Positions 7,655 through 15,410 of a stretch of DNA of 29,832 nt are shown here, one piece after another. The stretch is taken from positions 1 to 29,832 of the forward strand of contig CAZDGV010000020.1 of the NCBI GenBank assembly GCA_964505195.1, written 5' to 3'. This DNA is from CAZDGV01 sp964505195. Lineage in GTDB: Bacteria > Bacteroidota > Bacteroidia > Chitinophagales > Chitinophagaceae. Below the pieces are notes generated by a model that saw nothing but the letters and a program-made list of their open reading frames with translations, had not been told where the DNA came from and ran no database searches. Each line of letters starts with the position of its first letter. Position 1 is the stretch's first letter. Made by a program: the position numbers and the translations under genes.

Positions 7655-8206
7655 ATGGGTGCAAAAAGCACAATGGAAGAACACGATCTGATTCAGGGAT
7701 GCAAGGTGCAGGACCGACGCAGTCAGGCAGCGCTCTACCATATGTATGCTCCTAAACTATATACTGTTTGCTTGCGTTACATGGGCACAGAAGCCGATGC
7801 ACAGGATGTACTGCAGGAAGCGTTTATAAAAATTTTCAGAGCGCTTCCCGCTTTTCGGGGAGATGGATCTTTTGAGGGCTGGATGCGCCGCATTGTGGTG
7901 AATACTGCCATTGAGCAGATCAGAAAAAAACATTTGCTCACCACATTCATTGCGGAACACCAGGAAGAAAACCTTGAAAGCGAAACGGCTTCTGCCATCG
8001 ACCAGCTCAGCGAACAGGAACTGCTGCGCATGATTCAATCCCTCCCTCCCGGCTATCGTTCAGTATTTAACCTGTATGTTGTGGAAGGGTACGCCCACAA
8101 AGAAATTGCATCGATGCTGGAGATAACAGAAGGCACCAGCAAATCGCAGCTGGCCAGAGCCCGTGCGATGCTGCAAGAAAAAATCAAATCCCTATCTCTG
8201 CCATGA
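7655..8206 (+). CDS. RNA polymerase ECF-type sigma factor
   Basis: The 183-residue protein has the two ECF domains. Sigma-2 spans about 20-95, with ALYHMYAPKLYTVCLRYM, the DAQDVLQEAF acidic helix and GWMRRIVVNTAIEQIRKK. Sigma-4 spans about 125-180, with LPPGYRSVFNLYVVEGYAHK and a helix-turn-helix HKEIASMLEITEGTSKSQLA. It would redirect RNA polymerase to a small regulon. The Met at 7673 (MEEHDLIQGC) fits the usual N-terminus better than the ATG at 7655 directly after the rdgB stop; both are possible. The next gene starts inside its stop (ATGA) and encodes a membrane protein, the usual arrangement for an anti-sigma factor. The signal it answers to cannot be read from the sequence. Confidence 0.95.
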   Translation: MGAKSTMEEHDLIQGCKVQDRRSQAALYHMYAPKLYTVCLRYMGTEADAQDVLQEAFIKIFRALPAFRGDGSFEGWMRRIVVNTAIEQIRKKHLLTTFIAEHQEENLESETASAIDQLSEQELLRMIQSLPPGYRSVFNLYVVEGYAHKEIASMLEITEGTSKSQLARARAMLQEKIKSLSLP

Positions 8207-8793
8207 GTGCTTTTGAAAAAATAAAGAGCCTGGAAATCGCACCGCCGGAAGTAGTCTGGAGCAACATTGCAGCTGTGCTCGAAAAAACGGAAACAGAGCA
8301 AATGCTTGCACAGAAACTCAACCAAATTACCAGCACCCCACCCCCAGCCCTTTGGAGCGACATCGAAAGCAATTTAAATGCAACTGAGCGAAACAGATTG
8401 TACCGCATTATCCCCGCACACCCTTTTCGTTTTGCAGCAGCAGTGATCGTTTTAATTCTGCTAAGTACCGCGGGTTATTTTTTAATCAACCAATTCAACA
8501 ATGCCGAATCGCAGCAAGTGCAACGATTAGCGAACACAGCGCTTTCGAAAGACAGATATCATAAAGTTGTAGACCCCCAGGGCGAAATCATTCATGTATC
8601 CGATAAAATTTTTCAGCTGGATTGCATTCGTGAAAAAAAAGTATCAGACACGATCAATGTATTGAAGCGCTTACAAAATGGCGCATGTTTCAGCAACATC
8701 ACAACCATTCAAACAGAACTCTCCTATGCCACCATGCTAAATAGTCCGGGCGGTATTTTAGAATTAGTGCAAATCATACAAACAGAAAAATAA
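8203..8793 (+). CDS. Probable membrane anti-sigma factor
   Basis: A 196-residue protein with a cytoplasmic N-terminal part (about 1-75), one transmembrane segment (FAAAVIVLILLSTAGYFLI, about 77-95) and a C-terminal periplasmic part of about 100 residues. Translational overlap with the ECF sigma gene is the main reason for the anti-sigma call. I see no zinc-binding HxxxCxxC motif of the ZAS type. The N-terminal part carries a duplicated motif: APPEVVWSNIAAVL (13-26) and TPPPALWSDIESNL (45-58), each possibly a short helix contacting the sigma factor. The periplasmic part has two cysteines (DCIREK and GACFSN). No enzyme motif is seen. It could equally be an unrelated membrane protein coupled to the sigma gene. 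Confidence 0.68.
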   Translation: MSAFEKIKSLEIAPPEVVWSNIAAVLEKTETEQMLAQKLNQITSTPPPALWSDIESNLNATERNRLYRIIPAHPFRFAAAVIVLILLSTAGYFLINQFNNAESQQVQRLANTALSKDRYHKVVDPQGEIIHVSDKIFQLDCIREKKVSDTINVLKRLQNGACFSNITTIQTELSYATMLNSPGGILELVQIIQTEK

Positions 8794-8802
8794 AGGCATC
8801 TT

Positions 8803-9243
8803 ATGGAAACGCAGAGCATCATTTTACCCAAGTATTTCAATTTCACTTTCAACATTCCCATACGCATTACCGATGTAAACTACAGCAATCATGTGGGCAA
8901 CGATTCCATCCTTTCCATTATTCATGAAGCACGAATGCTCTTTTTGGCACAATACGGATACTCCGAATTGAGTTTTGAATCAACAGCACTCATCATGCGC
9001 AGCGTTGCTATTGAATACAAGGCGGAACTTTTTTATGGCGACCAACTTGAAGTATCGGTAACAGCAAGGAATTTCAGCAAGCTGAAATTTGAAATTGTGT
9101 ATAAGCTGGAAAAATGTGTCGGCGAAAAAAGAATCCTTGCTGCCAAAGCCAGTACTGTAATGGCTTGCTTTGATTACCATGCCAGAAAGCTTGCGCATAT
9201 GCCCGATGAAGCCATGGCGAAGATGTCGGGGGAAAACGTTTAA
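8803..9243 (+). CDS. Acyl-CoA thioesterase, 4HBT hot-dog fold
   Basis: The 146-residue product has the single hot-dog domain of 4-hydroxybenzoyl-CoA/YbgC-like thioesterases: RITDVNYSNHVGNDSILSII with the conserved Asp and the His-Val pair on the central helix, then EARMLFLAQYG and the strands YKAELFYGDQLEVSV and KLKFEIVYKLEK. These enzymes release fatty or aromatic acids from CoA; the substrate here is not predictable. It follows the anti-sigma gene by nine bases and is probably the last gene of the operon. Its TAA overlaps the stop of the convergent aroE by three bases. Confidence 0.87.
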   Translation: METQSIILPKYFNFTFNIPIRITDVNYSNHVGNDSILSIIHEARMLFLAQYGYSELSFESTALIMRSVAIEYKAELFYGDQLEVSVTARNFSKLKFEIVYKLEKCVGEKRILAAKASTVMACFDYHARKLAHMPDEAMAKMSGENV

Positions 9244-9971
9244 CTATTCCAAATTTTCCAGCTCTCCTCTGCCTGCAGCTGCAGCATGGCTAAACCATTT
9301 ACCACCGTTGCACCTTGCAGGATGCCTGCTTTCATGAAAGCAGTTTCAGCGGGATTGTAAACAAGATCGTATAATAGATGAGACGTATTGAGCAGCTCGT
9401 AGGGTAATGCAGGTTTTTCATCAATATTCGGAAACATGCCCAACGGAGTTGTGTTGATGATAAGTGTATGCGATGCAAGTAGGGATGCGCTGATATCAGC
9501 ATACTGAAGCGCACCTTCCTTTTGCTGTGATGAAACAAATCGATAATTGATATTGAGTTGTTGCAATGCATATGCTACTGCCTTTGCTGCTCCGCCCGTA
9601 CCAAGAATCAAAGCATTGCAATGATGAGCAAGTAAATGCGGGCGGAGACTTTCTCTGAACCCGACCACATCGGTATTATACCCTTTGAGTAAACCATCTA
9701 CAATATGGATGCAATTACAGGCGCCTACTGCTTCTACCACTGCATCACGTGCGTGTAAAAACGGCAATACACGTTCCTTGTAGGGAATGGTTACGTTTAA
9801 CCCACAAAGTTCCGGCTGTTCGTGCAGCAGTGAAGGAAGCATTTCAATCGATGCCAGCGGAAATGATTGGTACAAGGCATCGGTCATGCCTTCTTTTTCA
9901 AACTTGGCTTTAAAAAATGAAGCCGAAAAGGAATGCGTTAACGGATATCCGATGAGTCCGTAAACACGCAT
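9240..9971 (-). CDS. aroE: Shikimate dehydrogenase
   Basis: AroE catalyses the NADPH-dependent reduction of 3-dehydroshikimate to shikimate on the route to chorismate. At 243 residues it is slightly short but complete. Visible marks: GYPLTHSFSASFF with the substrate-binding Ser14 and Ser16, NVTIPYKE with catalytic Lys65, Asn86 in ACNCIHI, GYNTDVVGF with Asp101, the dinucleotide loop LILGTGGAAKA (from about 122), INTTPLGMFP and the C-terminal GLAMLQLQAEESW. Its ATG shares one base region with the end of the upstream ComA-like gene, so the two are probably co-transcribed from the promoter at 10761-10792. The usual tail after the QxxxxxE motif is very short. Confidence 0.96.
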   Translation of the reverse strand: MRVYGLIGYPLTHSFSASFFKAKFEKEGMTDALYQSFPLASIEMLPSLLHEQPELCGLNVTIPYKERVLPFLHARDAVVEAVGACNCIHIVDGLLKGYNTDVVGFRESLRPHLLAHHCNALILGTGGAAKAVAYALQQLNINYRFVSSQQKEGALQYADISASLLASHTLIINTTPLGMFPNIDEKPALPYELLNTSHLLYDLVYNPAETAFMKAGILQGATVVNGLAMLQLQAEESWKIWNS

Positions 9972-10741
9972 TATCCATTTTCATTTTGCAGGAACATGTG
10001 GAAGGTATCGCCACGTAAACCGATGCGCATGGCTTCCAGCGGAATCACTTCCGTGGGAGCAATATTGCCCAGGTTTACATTGCAACCGATCAGCTCAATA
10101 AAATAAAGTTGCTGTGCTTTTTGCGGGGCTTCCCAAATGATTTTCTCTTCAGGTATCTGTGTGAGGATTTCCTGTACCAGCCCCTCGCGGACTTCACCGC
10201 TACCGCGATAAATACCCACATTACCGGCCTCACGTGCTTCGGCAATTACATAGCTGGAACCCGCAGAGAGTTCTGCACGCATCAGTTCAATCCATTTGTA
10301 AGGCGGAATAATATGTGCTGCATCTTTACTTCCTACCTCGCTCAGCACCGTACCATGCTTGGTTAGCTTTTCAATGTAACCGCATTTTTCAGCATGGGGT
10401 ATGGTGATTGAGCCATCGCTCACTTCCATATACTCAATGCCATAATCTTTACATACCGAAATATAGTCTTCAAACTGATTTCGGATAAGAAAGGCTTCAA
10501 AAAGCGTACCTCCAAAATAAACGGGGATATCCTGGCTGCGATAGATCTCAATTTTTTCACGCAGATTGGGAGTTACAAATGAAGTACCAAAGCCCAGTTT
10601 CACAATATCGACATGGGGTTTGGCAATGCTTAAAAAGTTTTTTGCTTCCTCACAGCTAAGGCCTTTATCCATCACCATGGTGATTCCTGCACCGCGGGGC
10701 TTTTGATGACGCTGTGGAATTTGGGTAAGATTAAAATTCAT
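9971..10741 (-). CDS. Phosphosulfolactate synthase (ComA family)
   Basis: ComA adds sulfite to phosphoenolpyruvate to give (R)-phosphosulfolactate, the first step of coenzyme M synthesis in methanogens; bacterial homologues exist. The 256-residue product keeps the family signatures: RGAGITMVMDKGL (16-28), VKLGFGTS, VYFGGTLFEAF (74-84), EVSDGSITI, SEVGSKD, EAPQKAQQ (204-211), VNLGNIAPTEVIPLEAMR and GLRGDTF near the end. I chose the ATG at 10741: the frame extends to 10849, but that part overlaps the TPR gene and the promoter. No ComB or ComC homologue is in the window. It may feed sulfonate synthesis, for example towards sulfonolipids known from this phylum, but that is inference. Confidence 0.88.
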   Translation of the reverse strand: MNFNLTQIPQRHQKPRGAGITMVMDKGLSCEEAKNFLSIAKPHVDIVKLGFGTSFVTPNLREKIEIYRSQDIPVYFGGTLFEAFLIRNQFEDYISVCKDYGIEYMEVSDGSITIPHAEKCGYIEKLTKHGTVLSEVGSKDAAHIIPPYKWIELMRAELSAGSSYVIAEAREAGNVGIYRGSGEVREGLVQEILTQIPEEKIIWEAPQKAQQLYFIELIGCNVNLGNIAPTEVIPLEAMRIGLRGDTFHMFLQNENG

Positions 10742-10760
10742 CTGCGATTGATTTGCTGTG

Positions 10761-10792
10761 CAAAAATAGCATTCCCGTTCTATCGGGACAAA
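10761..10792 (-). promoter_or_regulatory. Promoter of the ComA-like/aroE operon (TTTG-N20-TATTTTTG)
   Basis: On the minus strand TTTG (10792-10789) is separated by 20 bases from TATTTTTG (10768-10761), a good match to the Bacteroidota consensus. The inferred transcript start lies about 15 bases before the ATG at 10741, which supports that start. The spacer contains the inverted repeat TCCCG-6-CGGGA (10772-10787). Confidence 0.78.
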
Positions 10793-10817
10793 ACCTATAT
10801 CTGTAATCTGCGAAGTA

Positions 10818-12239
10818 TCAGAAACGGCGTGAACGCTTATGCCGTGCAAGAATATCCACTACCTGCGGATGGCGAAGAATGCCAGGGTGGATTTGGATGA
10901 GATTTTTAACCAGCTTGGGCGCTTTTTCCATTCCTTTTTCAAGCTGATTGATGGCTTCTTTGACTTTTCCCATAGAAAAATAAATCGCTGAGCGATAGAA
11001 AATAAAAATGGGCTTACCACCGGTTTGTTCAAATGCCTTTGCTGCAAAATGCTCCGCCTCCTCCAGCATGTCGGCACGCAGAAGACAGTTTAAGAGTGCC
11101 GTCCAACCTTTTACATTTTTGGGGCGCATCCGCAACACCTGGGCATAATACTCCACCGCCTCCTTGTAGCGATTGGTCTCCATCATGCAAATACCCATTG
11201 CGTGGTTGAAATCGGGCTGCAGCCGATGAATTTTGAGTGCCTGCTGCAACTGTTTGATCGCCTGTTCGTATTGCTTTTCGTTGATGTAGGTGGTGGCTAC
11301 TTTATAATGCAGTTTGGCATCACCCGGATTCATATGCGATGCCTTACGATAATGAAATCTTGCCTGCGCAAACTGCCCCATGCGATCATAACAATAACCA
11401 ATGGCTTCGTGAATGACTTCTTCCGGCCTGCTTAATTCCAGGACTTTCTCGAGCATTTCAATCGCATCTTTATAGCGACGCAAACGGATATAGGCATCGC
11501 CCATATTACGGTATGCGTAATCGAATTTTTCATCGATGGCCACCGCATACATATATGCATCGATGGCTTTTTCATGCAGTTTTAAACCCTGATAGGCAGC
11601 GCCTAGATTAAACCATGCCAGCTCTGAATAAGGAAAGGCGTTGATGATTTGCTGGTGCACCCGAATCGACTCTTCATTGCGACCGGTAAAATCGGTCCAG
11701 AAACAAATTTTATACAATGCCTCTTCATTGAGTGGATCTTCCTCCAAAATCAGTTTTAAACAATCAAATACCTTATCGAATGCCTCATAATCATCATATA
11801 CATCCGCCAGTTCAAATAAGAGTTCCAAGCGGTCTTCGCCCTCAAATTGCTGCACTGCTTCTTCCAGGAGCATTACGGCATTTTCCTGCTGATCCAAGGC
11901 CAGGAATGCATCGGTTTTTAAGATGTATAAATGAATATCGTTGCTGTCCAGCAACGCAGCATGCTCCAAGGTTTCGAGGGCTTCCGAGTAACGGCGACTA
12001 ACCAATAGCAGATCGGCCTTTTTGAGCATAAGGGCAGAGGAATAAGGAAATATGCCCACTGCCAGCTCAGCGGCCTGTAGGGCATCGCTCAACTTATCCT
12101 GATCATCAAAATAATCGATCAGTTGCTCAAAACTTTCTTCTTCAAGGAAACTCTTTGATTTTCCGGATTTTAGGTCTTCATAGCGACGCAGCAGCTCCTG
12201 TATCTCTTCCCGGTTCGACCGGTAATTGCTTTTACTCAT
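10818..12239 (-). CDS. TPR-repeat protein
   Basis: A 473-residue soluble protein built almost wholly of tetratricopeptide repeats (about ten) from about residue 45 to 440, for example AWFNLGAAYQGLKLHEKAI, YAYRNMGDAYIRLRRYKDAI, KLHYKVATTYINEKQYEQAI and DFNHAMGICMMETNRYKEAV. The N-terminus (MSKSNYRSNREEIQELLRRY) is charged and has no signal peptide or membrane segment, so it is probably cytoplasmic. The C-terminus is basic (ARHKRSRRF). TPR arrays bind partner proteins; the partner is unknown. The gene is likely transcribed alone: a promoter for the next genes lies just after its stop, and a 161-base gap precedes its ATG. Confidence 0.88.
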   Translation of the reverse strand: MSKSNYRSNREEIQELLRRYEDLKSGKSKSFLEEESFEQLIDYFDDQDKLSDALQAAELAVGIFPYSSALMLKKADLLLVSRRYSEALETLEHAALLDSNDIHLYILKTDAFLALDQQENAVMLLEEAVQQFEGEDRLELLFELADVYDDYEAFDKVFDCLKLILEEDPLNEEALYKICFWTDFTGRNEESIRVHQQIINAFPYSELAWFNLGAAYQGLKLHEKAIDAYMYAVAIDEKFDYAYRNMGDAYIRLRRYKDAIEMLEKVLELSRPEEVIHEAIGYCYDRMGQFAQARFHYRKASHMNPGDAKLHYKVATTYINEKQYEQAIKQLQQALKIHRLQPDFNHAMGICMMETNRYKEAVEYYAQVLRMRPKNVKGWTALLNCLLRADMLEEAEHFAAKAFEQTGGKPIFIFYRSAIYFSMGKVKEAINQLEKGMEKAPKLVKNLIQIHPGILRHPQVVDILARHKRSRRF

Positions 12240-12367
12240 TGCTTTCGGGGTTATTGTAAGATAATTCCCTTTTCAAAAAAACCACCCCAGTATGTAACAT
12301 TTAGTTATCAACATACGTTAATAAATAGGAAAATGGATAAGCGGCACTTTTAACGAAATGGGTTGCT

Positions 12368-12375
12368 TACCTTTA
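12368..12375 (+). promoter_or_regulatory. Candidate -7 box (TACCTTTA) for the small secreted protein gene
   Basis: TACCTTTA differs from TAnnTTTG only at the last base and lies 25 bases before the ATG at 12401. No TTTG is present at the right distance upstream, so support is moderate. Confidence 0.38.
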
Positions 12376-12400
12376 CAACTCACAACCAAACCTTTTCGCT

Positions 12401-12733
12401 ATGAACAGGTTCTTATCATTTGGTGCTCTGATCGTTTTTACCATTTTTGTTTTCGGCGCTGCTTATGCTTCGTCGGTGAATAATGATGGAAGACTAAGAA
12501 AACAAAGTGCTCAGTCTAGCACAATACTTGGTGCTAAATTCAAAACCTATTTTCCGCTATCTTTCTCCAACGGTTACCGACTCAAAGGAAGTTTACATTT
12601 TACTACTACGAACCATCAAAGTATGGTGATGCACCATAATGTGATGCGTTTTGAGAAAGGAAATACTTTATACGTACTTCCTTATCGTCAGAAACAGGCA
12701 CATGCGAAAATAAAAATTGGGGTACATCCCTGA
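12401..12733 (+). CDS. Small secreted protein of unknown function
   Basis: A 110-residue protein with a clear signal peptide: MNRF, a hydrophobic core (LSFGALIVFTIFVFGAA) and probable cleavage after about residue 23 (AYAS). The mature part is short, basic and rich in His, Thr and aromatic residues (LHFTTTNHQSMVMHHNVMRF, then LYVLPYRQK). It has no cysteine and no motif that I recognise. It is divergent from the TPR gene and convergent with the GLPGLI-like gene, 18 bases from its stop, so it forms a single-gene unit with a promoter-like box ahead of it. Coding status rests on the signal peptide and the gene-sized gap; I do not know its function. Confidence 0.62.
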   Translation: MNRFLSFGALIVFTIFVFGAAYASSVNNDGRLRKQSAQSSTILGAKFKTYFPLSFSNGYRLKGSLHFTTTNHQSMVMHHNVMRFEKGNTLYVLPYRQKQAHAKIKIGVHP

Positions 12734-12751
12734 TCTAATATACAGACATCT

Positions 12752-13411
12752 TTAGTTGCGCTGCATCTTCTTTACTTCTTCATAACTCATTTCACGATAC
12801 CCGCTTTTGGGTACATCAAAATTGGCAGCAGGCACAGTTACAGCTGAAATCTTTTCGGCAACATAGGTTACTTTAATTTTACCCAACTGCGATTCAAATT
12901 CAAGCGGCACGCCGGGCAAATTCACAAATTCGGCAGCATAGTTTTTGTTGGGAATGATGAGATCGGGTGTAAACCATACCCGAAAGCTTGTTCCGTCTTT
13001 TAAAGCAGCAATCGCCAGGCGACAATTATAGCCGGCTATTTTCTTGCGGTCGCTCTGCAGATCAAATCGCATTTCGGCAAACTTGCGATTGCGGTCTTTG
13101 TAATCGGCCGCAGCCATGCGTATCAAAATCTTCTGTCCTCCATATTCATTCAGCAACACTGCATTGCCACTGCGCGCATCATGTATAATGGTTGAACTTC
13201 CCAGCAAGCTTTTGGTATCGGTTCGTGTTTGTGCTCCTTTAATTGACAGCAACTGATAAGCGCCGTCCAGCATATCAATCATAGCGGGCGCATCACTGCC
13301 GGAGCTAATTTCAATGCGGTAGCGGATTGTGCCCTCTGCAAACTGCTGCTGCGCAGCAACCAGTAGAAACATGAAACAAAACCCACATGAGCCAATGAAT
13401 CTTTTGAGCAT
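12752..13411 (-). CDS. Secreted GLPGLI/DUF4412-like protein
   Basis: A 219-residue exported protein. The signal peptide is MLKRFIGSCGFCFMFLLVAA with probable cleavage before QQQFAEG. The body is beta-rich and has the pattern of the GLPGLI/DUF4412 group of Bacteroidota periplasmic proteins: an early EGTIRYRIEISSG strand, KKIAGYNCRLAIAALKDGTS, VWFTPDLIIPN and VNLPGVPLEFES, which resembles the GLPGLIL motif that gives the family its name. The biochemical role of this family is not established. It follows yidC on the same strand after 53 bases and may be read from there; an ATCCTTTG near-match to a -7 box overlaps the yidC end. Confidence 0.72.
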   Translation of the reverse strand: MLKRFIGSCGFCFMFLLVAAQQQFAEGTIRYRIEISSGSDAPAMIDMLDGAYQLLSIKGAQTRTDTKSLLGSSTIIHDARSGNAVLLNEYGGQKILIRMAAADYKDRNRKFAEMRFDLQSDRKKIAGYNCRLAIAALKDGTSFRVWFTPDLIIPNKNYAAEFVNLPGVPLEFESQLGKIKVTYVAEKISAVTVPAANFDVPKSGYREMSYEEVKKMQRN

Positions 13412-13464
13412 AAAAAAGGGATTTCTCCACTAAGTTAATGAATGGAATGCAGCAAAGGATTCAA

Positions 13465-15318
13465 CTACTTTCCTTTTTGGGTTTTCTTCTGCAGATCCTG
13501 CACACGCTGATTGCTTGACTGCATCTGCTCCAAACGCTCCTGCCATTTCGATTTGGTAACCGGCTTTTTCTTGTTTTCCTGAATTTGTGCATGAATCTTT
13601 TTCTCGTCAATGATGAGCTTCTGGATGATCAACTGTAAGCCAAGTGTTACAAGGTTTGAAACGGTATAATACCAGGTAAGCGCTGAAGGCAAACTGTTGA
13701 AGATAAAGAGCAGCATCAGCGGGAAGAAATAAATCATGTACTTATACACCGGATTATCCTGAGTAGGCGTCATCTGCATATTGTACACCGAAATCAAAAA
13801 GCTGGTGGCAGTTGCCGTGATGGTAAATAAGCTTACATGCGATCCGTAAAAAGGAATTTCGAAGGGAAGCTGCGCTATACTGTCGTATGCAGATAAATCA
13901 TGCGCCCATAAAAAGCTTTCACCTCGCAAACCAATACTGGCATTAAAGAAACTATACAAGGCAAAGAATATAGGAATTTGCAGCAATGCAGGAATACAGC
14001 CGCCAAGCGGATTTACTCCTGCCTGACGAAACAGTTTCATCTGTTCCATACTCATGGCCTGCTGATCGCTTCCAAACTTTTTCTTTAATTCTTCAATTTC
14101 CGGACGAAGCATTTTCATCTTCGCACCGCTGAGATAACTTGAATATGTAAGCGGTGAAATAATTAAACGAATGAAAAAAGTAAGCAGCAGAATTACAATA
14201 CCCAAGCTGCCTACATACTTCGAGAAAAAGTCGAACACCGGCATCACGATATACCGGTTGATATACTTTACAAATGCAAAAATGCCATAACCCAACTGCA
14301 CATGTGAGGCAAGCAGATTATCGTATTTGCTGAGAATATGGTAATCGTTCGGACCAAAATACAACTGCATGGGAACCGTTGCCGATGAAAGACCTTTCAA
14401 TTCAAAGCGTAGCTGGCTTTTCACATCCATCACATAGCGATTCGCCGTATCGTCTTCCGCGGGAACCGTCCAGCTGGAAGCCGCATATGAAAAATTATTT
14501 TTCGCCAGCATGGTGGTATTAAAAAACTGTTGTTTTACACCCACCCATTTTGTTTTGTCACCCAGCTTTTCTGAACCACCGGTACCTGCTTGCGTAAAAT
14601 CGTAGGCATTGTTTTCATTCCATGCCAGATTGCTTTGTCCTTTTTCATATTTCAGATCACCCTCCTGCTGGTTTGCAAGAATATTCCACTGAATATTTAA
14701 GATGCCTTGTGTAAACAAACGATCCGTGCCATTGAGCTTCAAATTCCAGTCCATCAAATATTCATCATCACGGATGGTAAATTCATGTACGATATTCGTG
14801 CCATTTGCCTGCACTAAACTGTAACGCACCAATTGCACATCGCCATTGCGCGTAATTTCGGGCGTACCGAAACTTAGGTTTTCGGTAGAGGCAGCTGCAT
14901 TATTGCCAATATTAATATCATAAACCAGTAAATGCTGTGGCCCTCCTAATACAACTGAACTGCCATCCCAACGACGATAATCTTTCAGCTCTACCGAACG
15001 CGGATAAGCACCTTTGTTGGTAAAGGTTACTTTCATGCGCTTGTTTTCAACCACTGTGAGTTGTTCAGGCGCTAAAACAGACTGTACGCCAGCCAACGTA
15101 TCAGCGTTTTGAACCGTATCTGCACTAATTGTGGGAAGCAATGCCGCAGCGCTATCCTGCAAACGCTGTTTGGCTTTTTTTACAGCAGCAATTGAATCGG
15201 CCTCTTTTTGCTTTTGCTTGGCAAATTCTGCACGCTGACGCTCCGAAATAAACATAAAACCGAAAAGCAGCAGCATTAACAAAACAAAACCGATGATCGT
15301 ATTGCGGTCAAAATTCAT
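13465..15318 (-). CDS. yidC: Membrane protein insertase YidC
   Basis: YidC inserts and folds inner-membrane proteins, alone or with SecYEG. The 617-residue product has the diderm layout: an N-terminal transmembrane segment (about 8-24), a charged Ala/Lys/Gln linker, a large periplasmic beta domain (about 80-335), and the conserved five-segment core from about 345. The groove arginine is Arg384 in FIRLIISPL. Other marks are the helical hairpin MLRPEIEELKKKFG, GGCIPALLQIPIFFALYSFF and the last segments around YYTVSNLVTLGLQ. The C-terminal tail is strongly basic, as in ribosome-contacting YidC. The ATG at 15318 begins the first hydrophobic segment correctly. It follows pyrG by 92 bases and has its own -7 box. 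Confidence 0.97.
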   Translation of the reverse strand: MNFDRNTIIGFVLLMLLLFGFMFISERQRAEFAKQKQKEADSIAAVKKAKQRLQDSAAALLPTISADTVQNADTLAGVQSVLAPEQLTVVENKRMKVTFTNKGAYPRSVELKDYRRWDGSSVVLGGPQHLLVYDINIGNNAAASTENLSFGTPEITRNGDVQLVRYSLVQANGTNIVHEFTIRDDEYLMDWNLKLNGTDRLFTQGILNIQWNILANQQEGDLKYEKGQSNLAWNENNAYDFTQAGTGGSEKLGDKTKWVGVKQQFFNTTMLAKNNFSYAASSWTVPAEDDTANRYVMDVKSQLRFELKGLSSATVPMQLYFGPNDYHILSKYDNLLASHVQLGYGIFAFVKYINRYIVMPVFDFFSKYVGSLGIVILLLTFFIRLIISPLTYSSYLSGAKMKMLRPEIEELKKKFGSDQQAMSMEQMKLFRQAGVNPLGGCIPALLQIPIFFALYSFFNASIGLRGESFLWAHDLSAYDSIAQLPFEIPFYGSHVSLFTITATATSFLISVYNMQMTPTQDNPVYKYMIYFFPLMLLFIFNSLPSALTWYYTVSNLVTLGLQLIIQKLIIDEKKIHAQIQENKKKPVTKSKWQERLEQMQSSNQRVQDLQKKTQKGK

Positions 15319-15336
15319 AATTCGTAATTAAGGGAG

Positions 15337-15344
15337 CAAAGGTA
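15337..15344 (-). promoter_or_regulatory. Promoter -7 box of yidC (TACCTTTG)
   Basis: On the minus strand TACCTTTG lies 18 bases before the yidC ATG, an exact match to the -7 consensus and the same variant used for rpsL, efp and mdh. The -33 element is not recognisable. Confidence 0.6.
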
Positions 15345-15410
15345 GGTAATTTGGCTTCAGTGATGCAGCTGCGCGGCCCAATGCATTCCTGCACCTGCAG
15401 AAGGTGAAGC

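Noticed and set aside
9240..9243. Overlapping stop codons of the thioesterase and aroE genes (TTAA) as a regulatory feature
   Set aside because: A TTAA overlap of convergent stops is common in compact genomes and needs no special explanation.
10742..10849. 36-codon N-terminal extension of the ComA-like protein
   Set aside because: It overlaps the TPR gene end and a good promoter; family proteins begin near the ATG at 10741.
15389..15406. Palindromic CTGCACCTGCAG and overlapping CACCT/AGGTG after pyrG as a terminator
   Set aside because: The stems are only 5 bp and no T run follows.
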